Origin: Dirofilaria immitis
Lineage: Eukaryota; Nematoda; Chromadorea; Rhabditida; Onchocercidae
Length of the DNA stretch: 64,000 nt
Direction of reading: 5' to 3'
Assembly: GCA_024305405.1 (NCBI GenBank)
Contig: JAKNDB010000098.1
Span: 1,198,501 to 1,262,500, forward strand
The position numbers were made by a program, and so were the translations under genes. Positions 26,501 through 41,500 of the stretch are shown one piece after another (positions within the stretch are counted from its first letter, which is position 1; the number at the start of each line of letters is the position of its first letter). Below the pieces are notes generated by a model. The model did not search any database, had not been told where the DNA came from, and worked only from the letters and a program-made list of their open reading frames with translations.

Positions 26501-29500
26501 AAATGTTCCGTTTCACTCAAACGTTCTTCCAATTTCTGTAAATCATTGTAAAATTCCATTTTTATTTTCTAAATTTCAGTTCGTTCCAAATATTATCAAA
26601 ATGAAAGATATATATTTAGAATCTGCAGTTTATTAATTTTAAAATATATTTGATAAAATAAAATAAACGATACTTCCTTCGCCGAAATCGCTGATTTCAT
26701 ATCTGTCCAGTATTGTTCAACCTTTCTATCCGCATCCTTACAAGCAGATTCATAAAAGGATCGTTCGTCATCCCACATTAGTTGGAATTCTTCTAATTTT
26801 TACGCTCATCTTCCATCGTTGTTAGCTCACTTTTCAAAACTGCTACTTGTTCCTAAACATAATTACGTTATCAATCTTTTTATAGTAATTCAAAACTGCT
26901 ACCATTTTCTATTTGTAAAAGTCATCTTTTAAATATATATTACCACATCCCACCAATAATATTTCAACGTGGAATCTTGACATGCTTTACAAAGATATTG
27001 TATAGCATAGGTCAAGATAATGGTCATAAGCGATAAATAATTTGTGACCTCACCTTTGGAGTTTATCTTTGTAAACAAATATAAGCTTCATTTATCCCTA
27101 GCTTTAAAATTTATTACGTCAAATATAACTTTTTGAATTTATCTTAAAATGCTCACAGTCTAAATTAATATCAGAAAATTGTCTAATAATCTGCTTATCA
27201 CCAGCATGTGAGTCATATGTTTAGATCAACAATATTGCATCCGCTTATCAAAATTATTACTTCTGAAGCAATACTATCGTACCACAAATTGTCAAACTGT
27301 CAAAATTTGCAATAATTCGAACAAATCACATGATATTCATATCTCAAAATGGTTCGTTTTATATTTTTAAAATATTGAAAACTGATCAAAACTTCCGGTC
27401 AAATTTTTCTAAATTTACTGACACTTAAGGAAGAAAGACGAGCTTCTTTATCACGGGCATGAAGATCAGCGCTTACTACACGACTTTTCAATGCTTTCCG
27501 CTCATTTTCTTTAGCTCGAAGGCTTTCTTCCTGTGAAATCAGAAGCTGGCGTGAACTTGAAAGACGTGATTCCAAAAGCCGTTTATCTTAAAAATTTAGA
27601 AATTATTTTTCGAATTTTCTTTCTGGTTTATTTAAAATTTCATTGATGTAGGAAATATATTTATTTGCATCATTAAAATCACATAAAATTACACTTTTAC
27701 CATCATTTCAAAATTTATAATATAATCTCACAAATTTACCTTCTTCGAATTCGGCTAATTTCTGCTCCAATAAACGGATTTTATCAAGATTCGTCCGATT
27801 CTCCGCTAATATTCGTTCTTTATCAGCTTTCAAACGTATTACTGTGGTTGATTCATCAACCTGTACGAGAATAGTGAAGCTTAGCAATTATTATCATCAT
27901 TCAATTATATCACTTCTTAAAAAGAATCTTATAATAGAAATATCCAAGTATAGAATTATAAAATATAAATAACCTAAGTTTGAAACAAAGATTTGCTCAA
28001 AGTACTGTGAAAAAGCATAAATTCATAGTTATGTAAAATTCCTACGAACATAATTATTACATAAGCAATTATAAATTGATACCTTGGCCTGTTCAAGCTC
28101 GTCAATGCGATCTTTTAAATACCGAAATGTTATTTCAACAGATGAACTTATATCTAAACTTTCAGGACTAATCGATTCAACGTCAGAGTTCAAATCAAAT
28201 CGTACATGAGGAGAAAGAGTTGCTGAACTGCTGCGACGTAGAGATCCTTCACCTAAACATTTCAAGATTAATTCAATCTATTTAGTGAAGCGATATTTTT
28301 GTTTAGAAATCTGTAGCAACTTATTTCATCTCCAGTGATTTATGGCATAAATTGTAGAAAAGAAATTTTTAAATTTAAAGGATTCAAAAATCCTCAAATG
28401 ACTAAAAAGCCTTGTTATTTTGATATTGATTATTATTATGCAGAAAATAGAGTTTATAATTTCAAATAAAACTTGATGGAGCGAATAAAAAAATAAATAA
28501 ATAATGAATTAAATAATTCGCCAAAAAAAACTCATCTCTTACGACACTAGCGATTTATATTTGTTCTGCGTTCTATCAAAATTTATAAATTATCAACCTT
28601 ATTCCTAATTACCTGATCGCGAAAATCCTCGACTTATTATTTCTGTATCTATTTCTGAAGCATATGTTCGAGATGATGATAGATTACGAGCTTCTGCAAA
28701 TAGAACGAATGTTTAAAAACTAAATATATTAACTGATTAATTAATATTTTTGATAATACAAACAAGATCTGCAATCAATCGTTAAAATTTTTGTAGTTTT
28801 TAAGAAATTTGAAAGAAATATGCTAAAAATTCATAAATTCACTTAAAAGCTGAATGTAATTGTCTGCTAAGTTATTAAAAGCTTTGATAACATTTGTTTG
28901 AAATTGAGCTTACTTGCAAAACTTAACGCTCTTCTAGCGCTATTTTCAAAATGTGCTACTTTTTTTCCATTTCTTTCCGTTTATTTTCAGATTCTGCTAA
29001 TTTCTGTTCAATATTTATTCGTTTCGCATCTCCAATATCCAATAGATTTCTATGCAGGATAAAATAAACATTAAATTAAACAAATTAAAAGAATTCCAAA
29101 AAAAAAGAAAAATCATAATCCATCAAACTATTCAGTCAACTTTTGCATCGCAGTATCTTTTAATAAAAATAATCTCTTTTATAATCATAAAAATTGAGTT
29201 CATAACAATTTATCTGCACATATAATTATATAATGCATTGAATTAAGCATCAAATTATTCCGTTTTATTCAATCAATTGAATGAAACATTTCCTGAATTG
29301 ATCGATATCGAACTTAACAAAATTTTGAATTTCTGTTTAATTATTTAAAAAAATGCTCGAATATTATGTAAAAGAGGAATTAATAAACAAAATTAAATGA
29401 ATCGAATTTCAATAAAATGAAATATAATCAAACATTTCTATTGTTAAATACAAATTCTTAAGAAATGTTCAGATTCCAGAATCTATTGTGGGATTCGAAT

Positions 29501-32500
29501 AAAATGAATCTTCGCATTTAACACTATTGTTTAAATATGGCAGTATTTATGAACTCAATTTTTATGATTATAATATGATAGCGATGAAAAAAAATTATGA
29601 ATAAAATGATAGCAATAAAAAGACTTACTTCAAATTATTCAGTTCAGCAACAATATTTTCCCTTTGACAAATGGCTTCAATACGATGTTTTTCAGCAACT
29701 TTATAATTTCCTATCAGATCATCCATTGCTCGTTGATTTGTTGCTGTCTTCTGCTCCAAAATACCATATGTATCGGTTAGCTCTCGTGATAGCTTCTCAT
29801 TTTCAGCTTGCAAAGTTGCTATCGTTTTTTCAGTTTCACAATTCTGTTAAAATTTTAAAATTAAAATATAATAAATATTTTAATTTCTTCTAAAAATTAA
29901 TTACACAAGAGTAAATGAAGACTATTCGAATAAATATCTAATTAAATAAGCAAACATGTAAATACGGAAGAAACATAAAGTCACAATTTATTTCTTCTGT
30001 TCCATCTCGAATGGAAAAAATGATTGGCTGAACAAATTTTGTGATTTATTTAATATCGGATTTTTAAACAATGAACATTTTAAATAATCATTTTGGAAGT
30101 ATAAACTTCAGCGGATATTAAAATTTCCTATTCAGTAAAGCTCCAAAATTCTAACATATAAGGTCGAAAGATTATACTTTCTCAAACCTTTTGCTTTTCC
30201 TCTTCTAATTCCTTTATCATCTGCTTCTGCGTGTTCTCAGATTCTTCGAACAGAACTGTTAAGGATGATAAATCGCTTGTTTTTACTGATAACTCCACTT
30301 CTAACCTTTTATTCTAAAACGGCAAAGAATCGTAGTTTCAGATTTTCAAAATTGCGCAAATCTTTATTGGATAAAATTGAATGTACTATTCATATTGCTA
30401 AGCATCTACATGTTTAATATATGTTTAACATAACATCTTCCTATAATTTCCTACATTTTTAATATAACTTTTTAAATATAACTTCCTACAATCTTCTAAA
30501 TCTTGACATTATTTTTATAACTACGTCATTTATATCAGATTAGACCTAATTTTAAAATTATTTACCTCATTCTCTAGTTGCTTCAAATCAGTTGATAATT
30601 TCTCTGTTCGATTCTCCTTATCTTGCAATTTACTTTTCATCATTCCAAGTTCTTTTCGCAAAAAATCTTCGTTATTTCTCATTTCTGAAAAGAAAAAAGT
30701 TGTTAATTAAGTGCGTTCAATTTATTCCTACGCAAATTTTCATTTATCATGTTAGCTTTATTTGATAAATAAACAGTGAATTAAATATAAACAAATAAAT
30801 ATACATAAAAAAAGATATCAATTTACAAAACTTTCCGTTAAAAGTACAAGTACATTGTTAAAAATAGACAAGATCCAGCAAATTGTATATTTTGTAATGA
30901 AATGAAAAGTTTTCAATATCAATCATTTTGACTTTCCTATAGTTTTCAAAATTTTCGCTGATATAGATTTACGAGCTAAATTCTATCCTAATCATAATGG
31001 TCATGCAATTAATTGGAAGAATAAAAGTTAAGCAAAAATTCCAACTTATAATAAGTTACATTCAAAATGCCATCGATTAAAGAGTCTTTTAGAAAAAATA
31101 ATTTCGCAATTAAAAAAATTTAATAAATTAAAATAAAAATTTGGATCAGAATTATACCTTCGGCTTGGATGTAAGCTTCTCGTAGTGAAGCTTTCAGCTC
31201 GTCTCGTTCGATTTTCAGATCATTCTTTTCTCGCTCATTATTCGCAAGATTACTTTTGAGAACAGCTTCTTCATTCATATGTGATGCAATTCGATCATCT
31301 ATTTGTTTCAGTTCATTTTCAACCACTGACAAACTTTGTACTTCTTGAAAAGTTCTATTTTAATATTGGTGAATAATCAATGTAATCTTGTGATGAATTT
31401 TCAGATTAAAAAAAATTGCTACTTTAACCTATAAGTAATGTAATAAAATGAAATAATAAAAACGACTACTTTTATCTAAACGGCTTTCAACAGACTGAAG
31501 CGTTTTTTCTAGTCCCAAACATTTTGTTTGTAAGCTTTCAATATTGTAACGGGCTTTCATAGCTCCTCATCTTTCAACTTTATTTTTCGTTCCATTTACG
31601 ACGTTCCTGATTTAATTTCTCCAGTTCGAACTTTAATTCTTCGCTAAAAATGTGATCACTCTAAAATTTTCAAAATATAATTAATAAATATATAAACTTA
31701 GACATTTTCTTCATCATTTCCTAACTCAGTTCAAATAATTATCTCCAATTTACTTACTCTTTTTGCTTATTTCTAATTGCGACAATTCAGCAGCATCTTT
31801 TTCACGATCAATGAGTAAATTTAAGTCCACCAAATTACGTCTCAAATTTGACTCTGCTTCCTGACTTTGTTGGAGTTTATCATTTAACATTTTCATACTA
31901 TTCTTCATTTCCACCATTTCCAAATTATGCGAGCTGTCTTTCTACAAGATTTTCTCTCGTAAAAAAGAAATGCAAGAGTTACGAAGGAAAAAAGCATGTA
32001 ATTATTTTTTATTTAGTAAATCTATTTTAGATTTACATAAATTTTAGAAAAATTAATTATTAAACTTAAAACAACTCAAATAAAAGAAAAGTAAGAATTA
32101 TTATATTTTAGGGATAAAAAAATCCAATCTTCTCTAAAATATGGAAGTGAAATAGCATAACAACTTTCGAAAGAATTCAAAGTTTAAATGACACCTGGTT
32201 CAGTAATCTAGAACAATCAATATCATATAGTTCTCAACCTTTTACTGTAATTATTTTGCATGATAAAGTAACTAATCTACTTTTTCTAATAAAAATAAGG
32301 CTAACCTCAGCATGGATTCTTTCCCATTCCGCAGTTTCTTCAATATAATTATCTTTAATAACATCCAGTTGTTGTCGTAACGAAGTCATTTCTTTTTCAC
32401 ATCGTTCTTTTTCCTTGTCTAACTGAGTACGTAAGTTTTCATTTTCAAATGTTATATTTTCACATCGTAAGGAAAGTTCTTTCATTTTTTCTTCCGCTTT

Positions 32501-35500
32501 TGCTAACGACTCTTCCAAATATTTCTATAAACGAAAATGTTAGATTTGATTAAAATTTAATTTATATTCCGACTTTGATTCAAATTGGTTAAACTTCATT
32601 TCAGAAAAAAAACGGTGATTAGGCGATTTCGGAAAAGAGAAGTCATAAGTTTATATGCTAAAAATAAAGTAATTAAGATAAAGTTATAATCATGTAAGAT
32701 GTGATTTTATTCGAAAACTGAAATATTATAAATTACGGCATTTTAAAACTGAATAAGTTCTTAATTTCTTACTACCCGAAAATTTGACCTTATTTTTACG
32801 CAGGGTAAATATTGTATCATCGTAATGTTGGATTTCTTTTTGAGTGATGAGCTTTTCTCTATTTCTTTATATTCATGATGCAAACGTTTCAATTCAGCAT
32901 TATGTTCTGATTTAATTTTGTTTGTAATTTCTGAAAATAGGCAAAAAGTTGAGAATGAAAAATGAAAGAAAAAAACTGAAACATTCCAAAAATTTAATCC
33001 ATTTATGCTAGAATATTCATCAATAAATTTTGGTTTTTTCAATTAGCGCGACACTTAATAATATTTGAGTATATAATAAAAATTAGCTAATTAATTTCAA
33101 ATATTATTAAAAGCTAAGAAATTTTATTTTAGCATAGAACTAACAAAGTATAAAATTTAAACTATTTTGTTCTATTAATGAAATTTGACCAATTAATTTT
33201 CTTGCATAACAATTAATAGCCAAGGACACACATGAAAGTATTGCACGAATAAATTCGTAAATTATAAGCTAATCATTAATCATTTCATTACAACTAACTA
33301 TTCAGCCGGGCTATTTCAAACTGTGAATTAGATAATATTTGCGACGTTTCTCGTTCTTTCACTTTGTATTGTTCCAAAACGTCATGAAGTATTGCTCCCT
33401 GGAAATGAATTCTCTTCGAACAAAAAATCGATGAGAAAAATAAATCTTCGCAAAATCATAATTAAATCACTCATAATCTCACAATCATTTGTCTAATAAT
33501 ACTAACACGATAAGATAATATATAATAAATTATTCAATTATTTGATTTCAGTTGACCTGACGCAATTGATTGTATCGACAGTTGGATTATAAGTTTAAAG
33601 CCAGAGATTAATTGAAATTATATTACCTGAGAAACATGGCTTTCAATGCATTTTTCTAAATTTGTAATCTTTTTTCCAATTCCACTGTAGCATTAGACAT
33701 ACGATTAAGCTCATCTTCCAGATTTGAACGTTCTCTGAAATGAAAATAATTGGAAAATTAATGAATTTATTACTACTTCTAAAGGTTTATCATTCAACTG
33801 AATCAAATAATTATTTTTGAGAAATAAAATAAATAAAAGATAACAATCAAACTATTGATAAACATTAATGAAAGAAAAATGATATCCTGGAAAAATTGTT
33901 TAGTACATCCTTAGAGTCCAAATTTTTATTTATTATTCGATTACACATGAATTTATCGATGATGAAAACTTTATTGGAAATAAAATTATTCTAAGCTCAT
34001 CTCATATTCCTAGAAAGTGTTCTATTTTACATGCCAAATATCAATGGAAGCTTTTAATGAATTATAAAACGAAAAATCTGAGAATATGCTAATTTTTTAG
34101 AGTCCAGTTTTTGCCAACTAAAAATTACATCAAGCTATTATATTAAAGGTAATCTATTATATTTTAATGTGCAAAATGACTTCATCAATGTGCTATTACA
34201 ACAATAATTTAAAACAGTGAAATAATTGAAACTGAAACAATAAAACTTTAGCATGGCAGTGATACAGTTAAGACAATAGTGCTGATAAGAACTGATATGT
34301 GATATATATTTGAAATCAGAAATAAAAAATGATTAATAAAATTAAGTAGCTAAATAGAACAAACGGCAGATAATTTAAAAAAAATGACATAGTGAGAATT
34401 TTAGAGAATAAACCTCTTCATTTTTTTCCAATTTAAAAAAAAAACCTCAATTATTAGTCTAATTTAAAAATATGCTTTTTTCCCTTCGATTTCTTTTTCA
34501 TTTTTATTTTTGCTATGCAAAGCAAATACATAAATAACATAGATTTTAATCATAAAAACTGATTTTTGTACTATTTCTGCAATAAAAGACGTTGTTATTT
34601 TTCTAATTCATCCTTCTCCTAATTATTACAAATTACTTTTACCCGATATTACAGAAATAATTTAGTTCGTCGCAGTAATCCGTGATTCAATTTATGATTG
34701 GTGGGATTGTTTTAAGAGAAAAAATTTTTAAAAATTAATCATATAACTGTTTGACCAGATTCTTGAGGAAAAATTCGAAATTAGACGAAAATGTAATTCC
34801 GATCAATCAAAAACAATTCTTAATTTTAGGATAAAAATGAATTAGAAGGAATGGTGCAAATTAAATTCAACAAAACATAACAGAAGTGCGAAATATGTGA
34901 ATTAATATTTTTGCTTTCGTTATATAAAAATTTTGAATAAGACTACTTCAAGAGTTTCGCTTTTTCTCGATTCAGTATCGCAATCTTTCCAATATTTTGC
35001 TCTAATTCCTCTTTTTCATTGCTTGCTCCATTTTAGTATTAAGAATTTGCTCATTTGCCTAAAAAAGAAACAAAGAATGACGTAGATCTAATGTTTCATT
35101 ATATATTCTGCCATTATTAAATTTAAAAGATTTCGTAAGAGTTTATTAACTGGATAAGTCAACATAATCTATTTCGGACAAGTTCAAATTTCAAATGCAT
35201 TCATTCCAGTTGAAACTTAAGTATCTAAAGAAATCGAAAATATAAAAAAGTTAACCGAACCGAATCAATTGTAAGTTCATAATTTGTCACTGTTCTCTGC
35301 AACAATAAAATTTTCTCATCACGATCTTTTAACTGATTCATAATTTCAGAAATTTTTTCGGTAGCGCCTGAAACAGTAAACAATTGCAGAAAAACAATAA
35401 TACGGAAAAAAGATACTTTATATTTAAGGATTTGCTTAAATATAGCAATCTCATTATGTCGAAAGAAATTGAAACAGACAAAGACATCGTTTAATTCAAA

Positions 35501-38500
35501 CAAAAAAATCATATAAATCAAAAGTTTCAATCTATTTAATTTATTTGGTACTTCATTTCGCCAAACAGCTAAAACTAGACATTTAAATCATTGGAACATT
35601 TTAAGTCAATTAATTCAGTTTTAAACAAAAGTTATGATGTTTGAGAGATAGTAGGCTGAGAAATTATTTGCTAATTTCGCACAAATTAATATCATTTTAT
35701 CGATGTGAAATTAAATTTATCATCCTATTTTCAATAATGCAACTCATATATTCTGCAAAAACACCTATAATTTGCTTTCTTTACCGAAACAAACTAAAAT
35801 TATATCTAATTAACTTCAGATATTGTTCATCGGATTCAAAAAACGAACTTAGCCGCTTAAAATATTTGCTACTACTTCTTGATATATTTAAAATATTAAC
35901 GTTTTAAACATACTTTCCAAAGCTTCCTCGTTTTGTTCCATTATATTCTTATTCTCCATTATATTAGCACGTAATGTATTGATATTCGCTAATAACGAAG
36001 CATTCTCGGTCACCAAAATTGATTTTTCATTTCGTAACTGCAGGAAAATTAATAAATTGAATTCATTAAATAAATAAACAATGAGAGCTTAGTACAACAT
36101 AATTTGATCGCAAGATTACTACATCATATTTTTTACTTTTAATTACTAATTTAAACCTACTTCATCCAAAGTTTCGTTCTTTTGCTTCACTTCTAATTCT
36201 AAATCGTCAGTATGTCGCTGCAACTCTATAATCTGTATATCTTTCGCATCATTCGCAACTCTAAAATCTCTGTTTTCATCGCGTAAATCCCGCAGTGCTA
36301 GTTGATGCTCGAGAATGATATTTTCTAAAATTTACATTAATTTTACAATTAAAACAATTTCGCATAAAAAGGAAGATATTTTATATGTTTAGCCGTATTA
36401 AATCACTTCCAACAAGAATCACTGATTATCTGGAATCTGATCCAGGTAAACGCTATAGAGAATAGTTATTAAACGTCTGACAGCAATACTGAAAACTGCG
36501 TTTGATTTTCGCATCAACCTCTTCAATTTATTACTAGGCAATATAAAATTTAAAAAAAATGTCGAATAAAAGAATTGAAATTAGAAATAATAAATTTTAA
36601 CCTTTTTCAGCTATTCGACGCCGTTCTGCCATACAATCAGATTGAACACTACGAAGTTGACTTCGAAGTTCTTCTACTTCATTTTTAAACTTTTCGAGTT
36701 CATTCTTTAAGATCGACTGTCTTTGGGTACTGTCCGTATCGCGTTCTTCTAGTTCATATTCAAAATATTTCCAACGCTCAGCAAGTTCTTCTTGTTGTTT
36801 CGTGAACATTTCATTTAACTTTTCTTGATGATTGCTGTAATCACAATTATGTTAAACAGCAATATATAACTAATGAGATAATAAGTGTCGCGAACGCTGA
36901 TTCGCGAAACTCCAACATACAATTACATAATTAAATAAATTTCTTATTGTAAACAAATAAGGAAATAGATTATTCACTGTAAATTAATGTTCGTGAAACC
37001 ACGAATCATCCTGGGATGATTTTAAGGAATGTAGATATGTCTGGACATATCTACATTCCTTAAAATTGTTTTTCACACGTTTTTGTTATCTTATCTAACC
37101 AATCTACATCTTTATGTTTAAACGCTTATTTTCCCACGCTAATCTCCCCGTTTAATCTTACTGTAATGTTTCCTCCATATCCGGTATGTTTCCGGTGCTA
37201 GAATTAACCACTCCCACTTCTGGGAAGATATAAACCACGAGTGATCATCATCAACATTATTGTTATCACTTAAGTACAATCAGTAATAAACGTTTCGGCT
37301 TCACGGTGTGCTCTCAATACAGCTCCACTACACCCTACTCAATCCCCAGCACTGGTGACATTTGGTCCCCTCGACGTCAGCTCACATCCAATAAATACGC
37401 GATATAAATTTTGGTGCCCGAGGTGAGGTACGATGTCATGTACCATCATTGCCAGTATTCAACCAGCGAAGAACAGGTTAGTCTTTCTTCTTCAAGAAAT
37501 AAATTCCCTAGAGTTAGAGTGCCCGAATCCGAATTTGTCACTCGAACAACAAGGAAATCTTTATACAACAAGAAAACAAGTACTCGAAGATAAACTAGAT
37601 AGAATCCAATTATGCGTTAAGTCGCTTGAAGACGCATATGATACATGGCTTAAATTTATTCAAACCATCACTGCAACAAAAAAAAGGAAAGAAGAAGAAA
37701 AGGCTTATGAATCAATTACCGAAGGTGAACATGGACTATTCCAAATAATACATGAGGGGAAAGAGGCGTTGCTAACATTAACAAAATATAAACGTGAAGC
37801 CGAACAAAAGTTGGAACTATTATTCAAGGAGATGGGAAAGGTGCAGGAAAAATTAACTCCTTCGAACTCTACGGTCAATCTTCCGCAATTATCCCTTCCT
37901 ATGTTTACTGGTGATCCCAGGCAATAGCGTCAATTTTGGAGCAGCTTCAATGCAGCTGTCCATTCACAAGTAATTCCTGAAATTCAAAAGTTAAATTATT
38001 CGTATTCGTGTCTCAGAGGAAACGCGCTAGAAGCAGTATCGGGTATGACATTGCACCAGAGAATTACAAAATTATAAGACGATTACTTAGAGAGAAATAT
38101 GATGATCCCTCTACAGCAACGGCCATATTATATAAGGAACTCAGATCCATTAAAAGAGATGAAAAGGAATGGGTGAGAATGATCGAACATATTGAAAGAG
38201 TAATACGTCAACTAGAAGCACTAGGTGAGGATATGGAGCAATCAAGTATTGAGCATTCGATTGAGGATAAGCTGCCACATTGGATCTTGGATAAAGTATT
38301 TGAGCAAAAGGAAGAAGGATGCGCCCTGGTCAGTTTCAAAACTAAGAGATTTCTTGTTAAAGAGAATCACTCGATGCGAAAAGGTCAAATTTTGCAAAAC
38401 ACCAGGCGCACATACTGATATTAAATCTACAATCAATAAGACAGGACCAAAGTTGAAATATAGTCCTGGAGGATCATCAGCACTATCAATGGTACATAGC

Positions 38501-41500
38501 AATTCAAAACTATTATCATCTACAGGTCGAAGTGTTGATTACTTCGACCTGTAGAGTAATCAACACTCTTCGCAACCCGCGATAGCTAGAAGACCGTGTG
38601 TACTTTGCAATCAAAATCATTGGGATAGCAAATGCGATGTCTATCCGACTGCTAATGGCAGAAGAAGTCGCCTCAAATTATTGAAGAAATGTTTGACCTG
38701 TTTTAAAGACTGTCACTTTAGTGAGAGGTGCAAATTAAGGAAACGATGTTTTTATTGCAAAGCCTTTTACAACAGTGCGCTATGTAGAAATAGAAAGACA
38801 ACCCCTTCAAACAATCTGGTTAATTCCGATGTCAAGAATGTTCACGAAAATCTTCGAACGCTCCCGAAAACGGATTGTCCGGCATTCCTCAGTAACTCAA
38901 GCAATACCGCTCAAGCAAACGTCGCAAACGGAACTTTACTCCTATGTAAGGAAATAAAAGTTTTTAATCCTACTCAGCCCCAACGGCAAGTTGAAGGCTT
39001 TAGCACTATTCGATTCAGGATCGCAACTATCCTTCATTTCTCAGAAACTAGCGCAACAGTTGGAATTAACAGAAACTGACAAACAAATCATTAAAATAAC
39101 TGCATTTGGCGTAAAGAATCCAACGCCCTACCCCACAGTTTCTACTCAATTGAGCGTACAAACAGTGGACAACGATGTTGTAACATTAGCGGTTAATGTG
39201 GTTGATCATATAACTAACAAATTGCAAGTGGTGATTCCCCTGAAGAAAGCCAAATTTCAAATACTAACAAATCGGTGGGGAGAACCCGACATATTGGTTG
39301 GAGCTAATCACTTCTTTAAGTTTATCAAAATACAGCAGGAACAGGAATTACATACAGGCCATATGCTGGTACAAACAAGGGTCGGTCCTATCATTGCCGG
39401 TACTGGAGATAAAAGTAAACTTTGTAAGAATAACATCTCTCCGCAAAATTTGGTATGTACTGTTAGGGCTAATATTAATTCGGAATTAGAAAATTTTTGG
39501 AGACTAGAAGCGATTGGTATCCAAGAGTCTCCGAATGATAATGATGATGAAAAAATACTGGAGCGCTTTCAAAGAACACTTATAAGAAAGAAGGGGCATT
39601 ATCATGTCTGTTGGCCTTGGAGAGATTCTACCCAAAAGCTCAGCGACAACTATGGCTTGTACATGGGTCGCTTGAAGAACCTAATCACAAAATTACAACA
39701 CAACTCGCTCCTTTAAGTGTATCACAATACAATAATAGAACAATTACAAACGGGTATAATTGAAGAAGTTCCATAGAATGATGAATTCAGGGTCATACAT
39801 TACCTCCCCATCATGAAGTCTGGAACCCTAACAAAAACACTACAAAACTGAGAATAGTGTATGATGCGTCAGCGCATCAGAAAGGGTATAAAAGCCTCAA
39901 TGATGTCCTTTACAGAGGACCGGTAATGTTACCCGATCTAGTCGGTGTGTTGTTGCGGTTCCGAATGATGAAATTTGTCATAGTAGCGGATATAGAAAAG
40001 GCATTCTTACAAATAGGACTACATCCGGAAGAGAGGAATTGCACAAGATTTTTATGGGTTAAGAAACTAGATGAAGAGGTATCCGAGAAGAATATCAAAT
40101 CATATCGATTCAAACGGGTACCATTTGGAGTAATACCTTCACCTTTCCTGTTAGCAGAAACACTCAAATATCATTTAGATAATACGGCAACTAGATTGGC
40201 ATATGAAATAAAACAGAACCTATATGTGGATAACATCGTTTTGACAGCAGACAATACAGAAGAAGCAATAACTAAATACCTTGAAACCAAAGAAATCTTT
40301 AAAAAGACAACAATGAATGTGAGAGAATTTTTATCCAATGACAAGGAATTCAATAAACGGTTACCAGTAAATGACCTGAATACATCTAATAAGGAAACCT
40401 TCTTCGGACTTAACTGGAACCATAACTTGGACACCATGCAGTTGAGATTGAAGACCATGGTCAAACAAAAAATTAACAAAAGAATGATTTTATGGTTCAT
40501 AGCATCACAATACGATCCATTGGGATATTTGACACCGATCATGGTGCGGCTCAAACTGTTCATTCAACACTTGTGGAAGGAAAAATATCATGGGATCAAC
40601 CCATAAATGACACTGATAAAAAGCAGTGGAAAGTCCCTGTATCAGATTGGCCCAAAATTGTCAGCGAGATACCAAGACATATAACAAGGAACATCAATTC
40701 AACGGAATTTCACATCTTTACAGATGCGTCAAAACTCGCCTATGCGACTGCTGTCTATATAAGATATACTGACGAGGAATATAAAGTCGCTAAAGCTCAT
40801 TTGTTATATGCTAAATCTCGAATAACGCCAATAAAGGATATATCGATTCCAAAACTCGAGTTGTTATCTCTTCTGATAGGCGTTAGAGCAGGCCGATTCG
40901 TATTAAAGCAATTACAATGTCAAGGAAAATATGCAACTGTATGGTCTGACGCAAAATGCGCCCTTTTTGGGTAAGAAATGAATCAAAATCATTTCCGCGA
41001 CTTGTACAAAGACGGGCCGAAGAAATCCGAAATTCGCATTTTAAGTTGAGGTATCTACCGAGTCATGACAATCCAGCTGATATAGCCACAAGAGGGATAT
41101 CACCAACCAGACTGCGTTATAATAAATTATGGTGGAATGGACCGCACTGGCTAGAAAAAGATCCATCACAACGGCCGATTGGAGAGTTCAGTTATAAAGC
41201 AGAAGACGAAATTATGCAAGCGGTGATGTTGAATTTATCAAAGACGGTCACATGTAATCATTCAAACGATAGTATTCGATTTATTGAAGCGCACCGTTTT
41301 GGTAAATGGATTAAAATCATTAGAGCGACCGTATGGACCCTCCGATTCTTTAAAAAGACGTGCAAAATGGACATATTATGGTTAAAGTCATTGTCTATTC
41401 AAGGAATCGAAATGACAAAGGACGATTACAATCTAGAAGAATGGTTACTAATTAGGTAGGCGCAATCCCAGAATTTAACAAGTGTAGAGATAGAAAAGTG

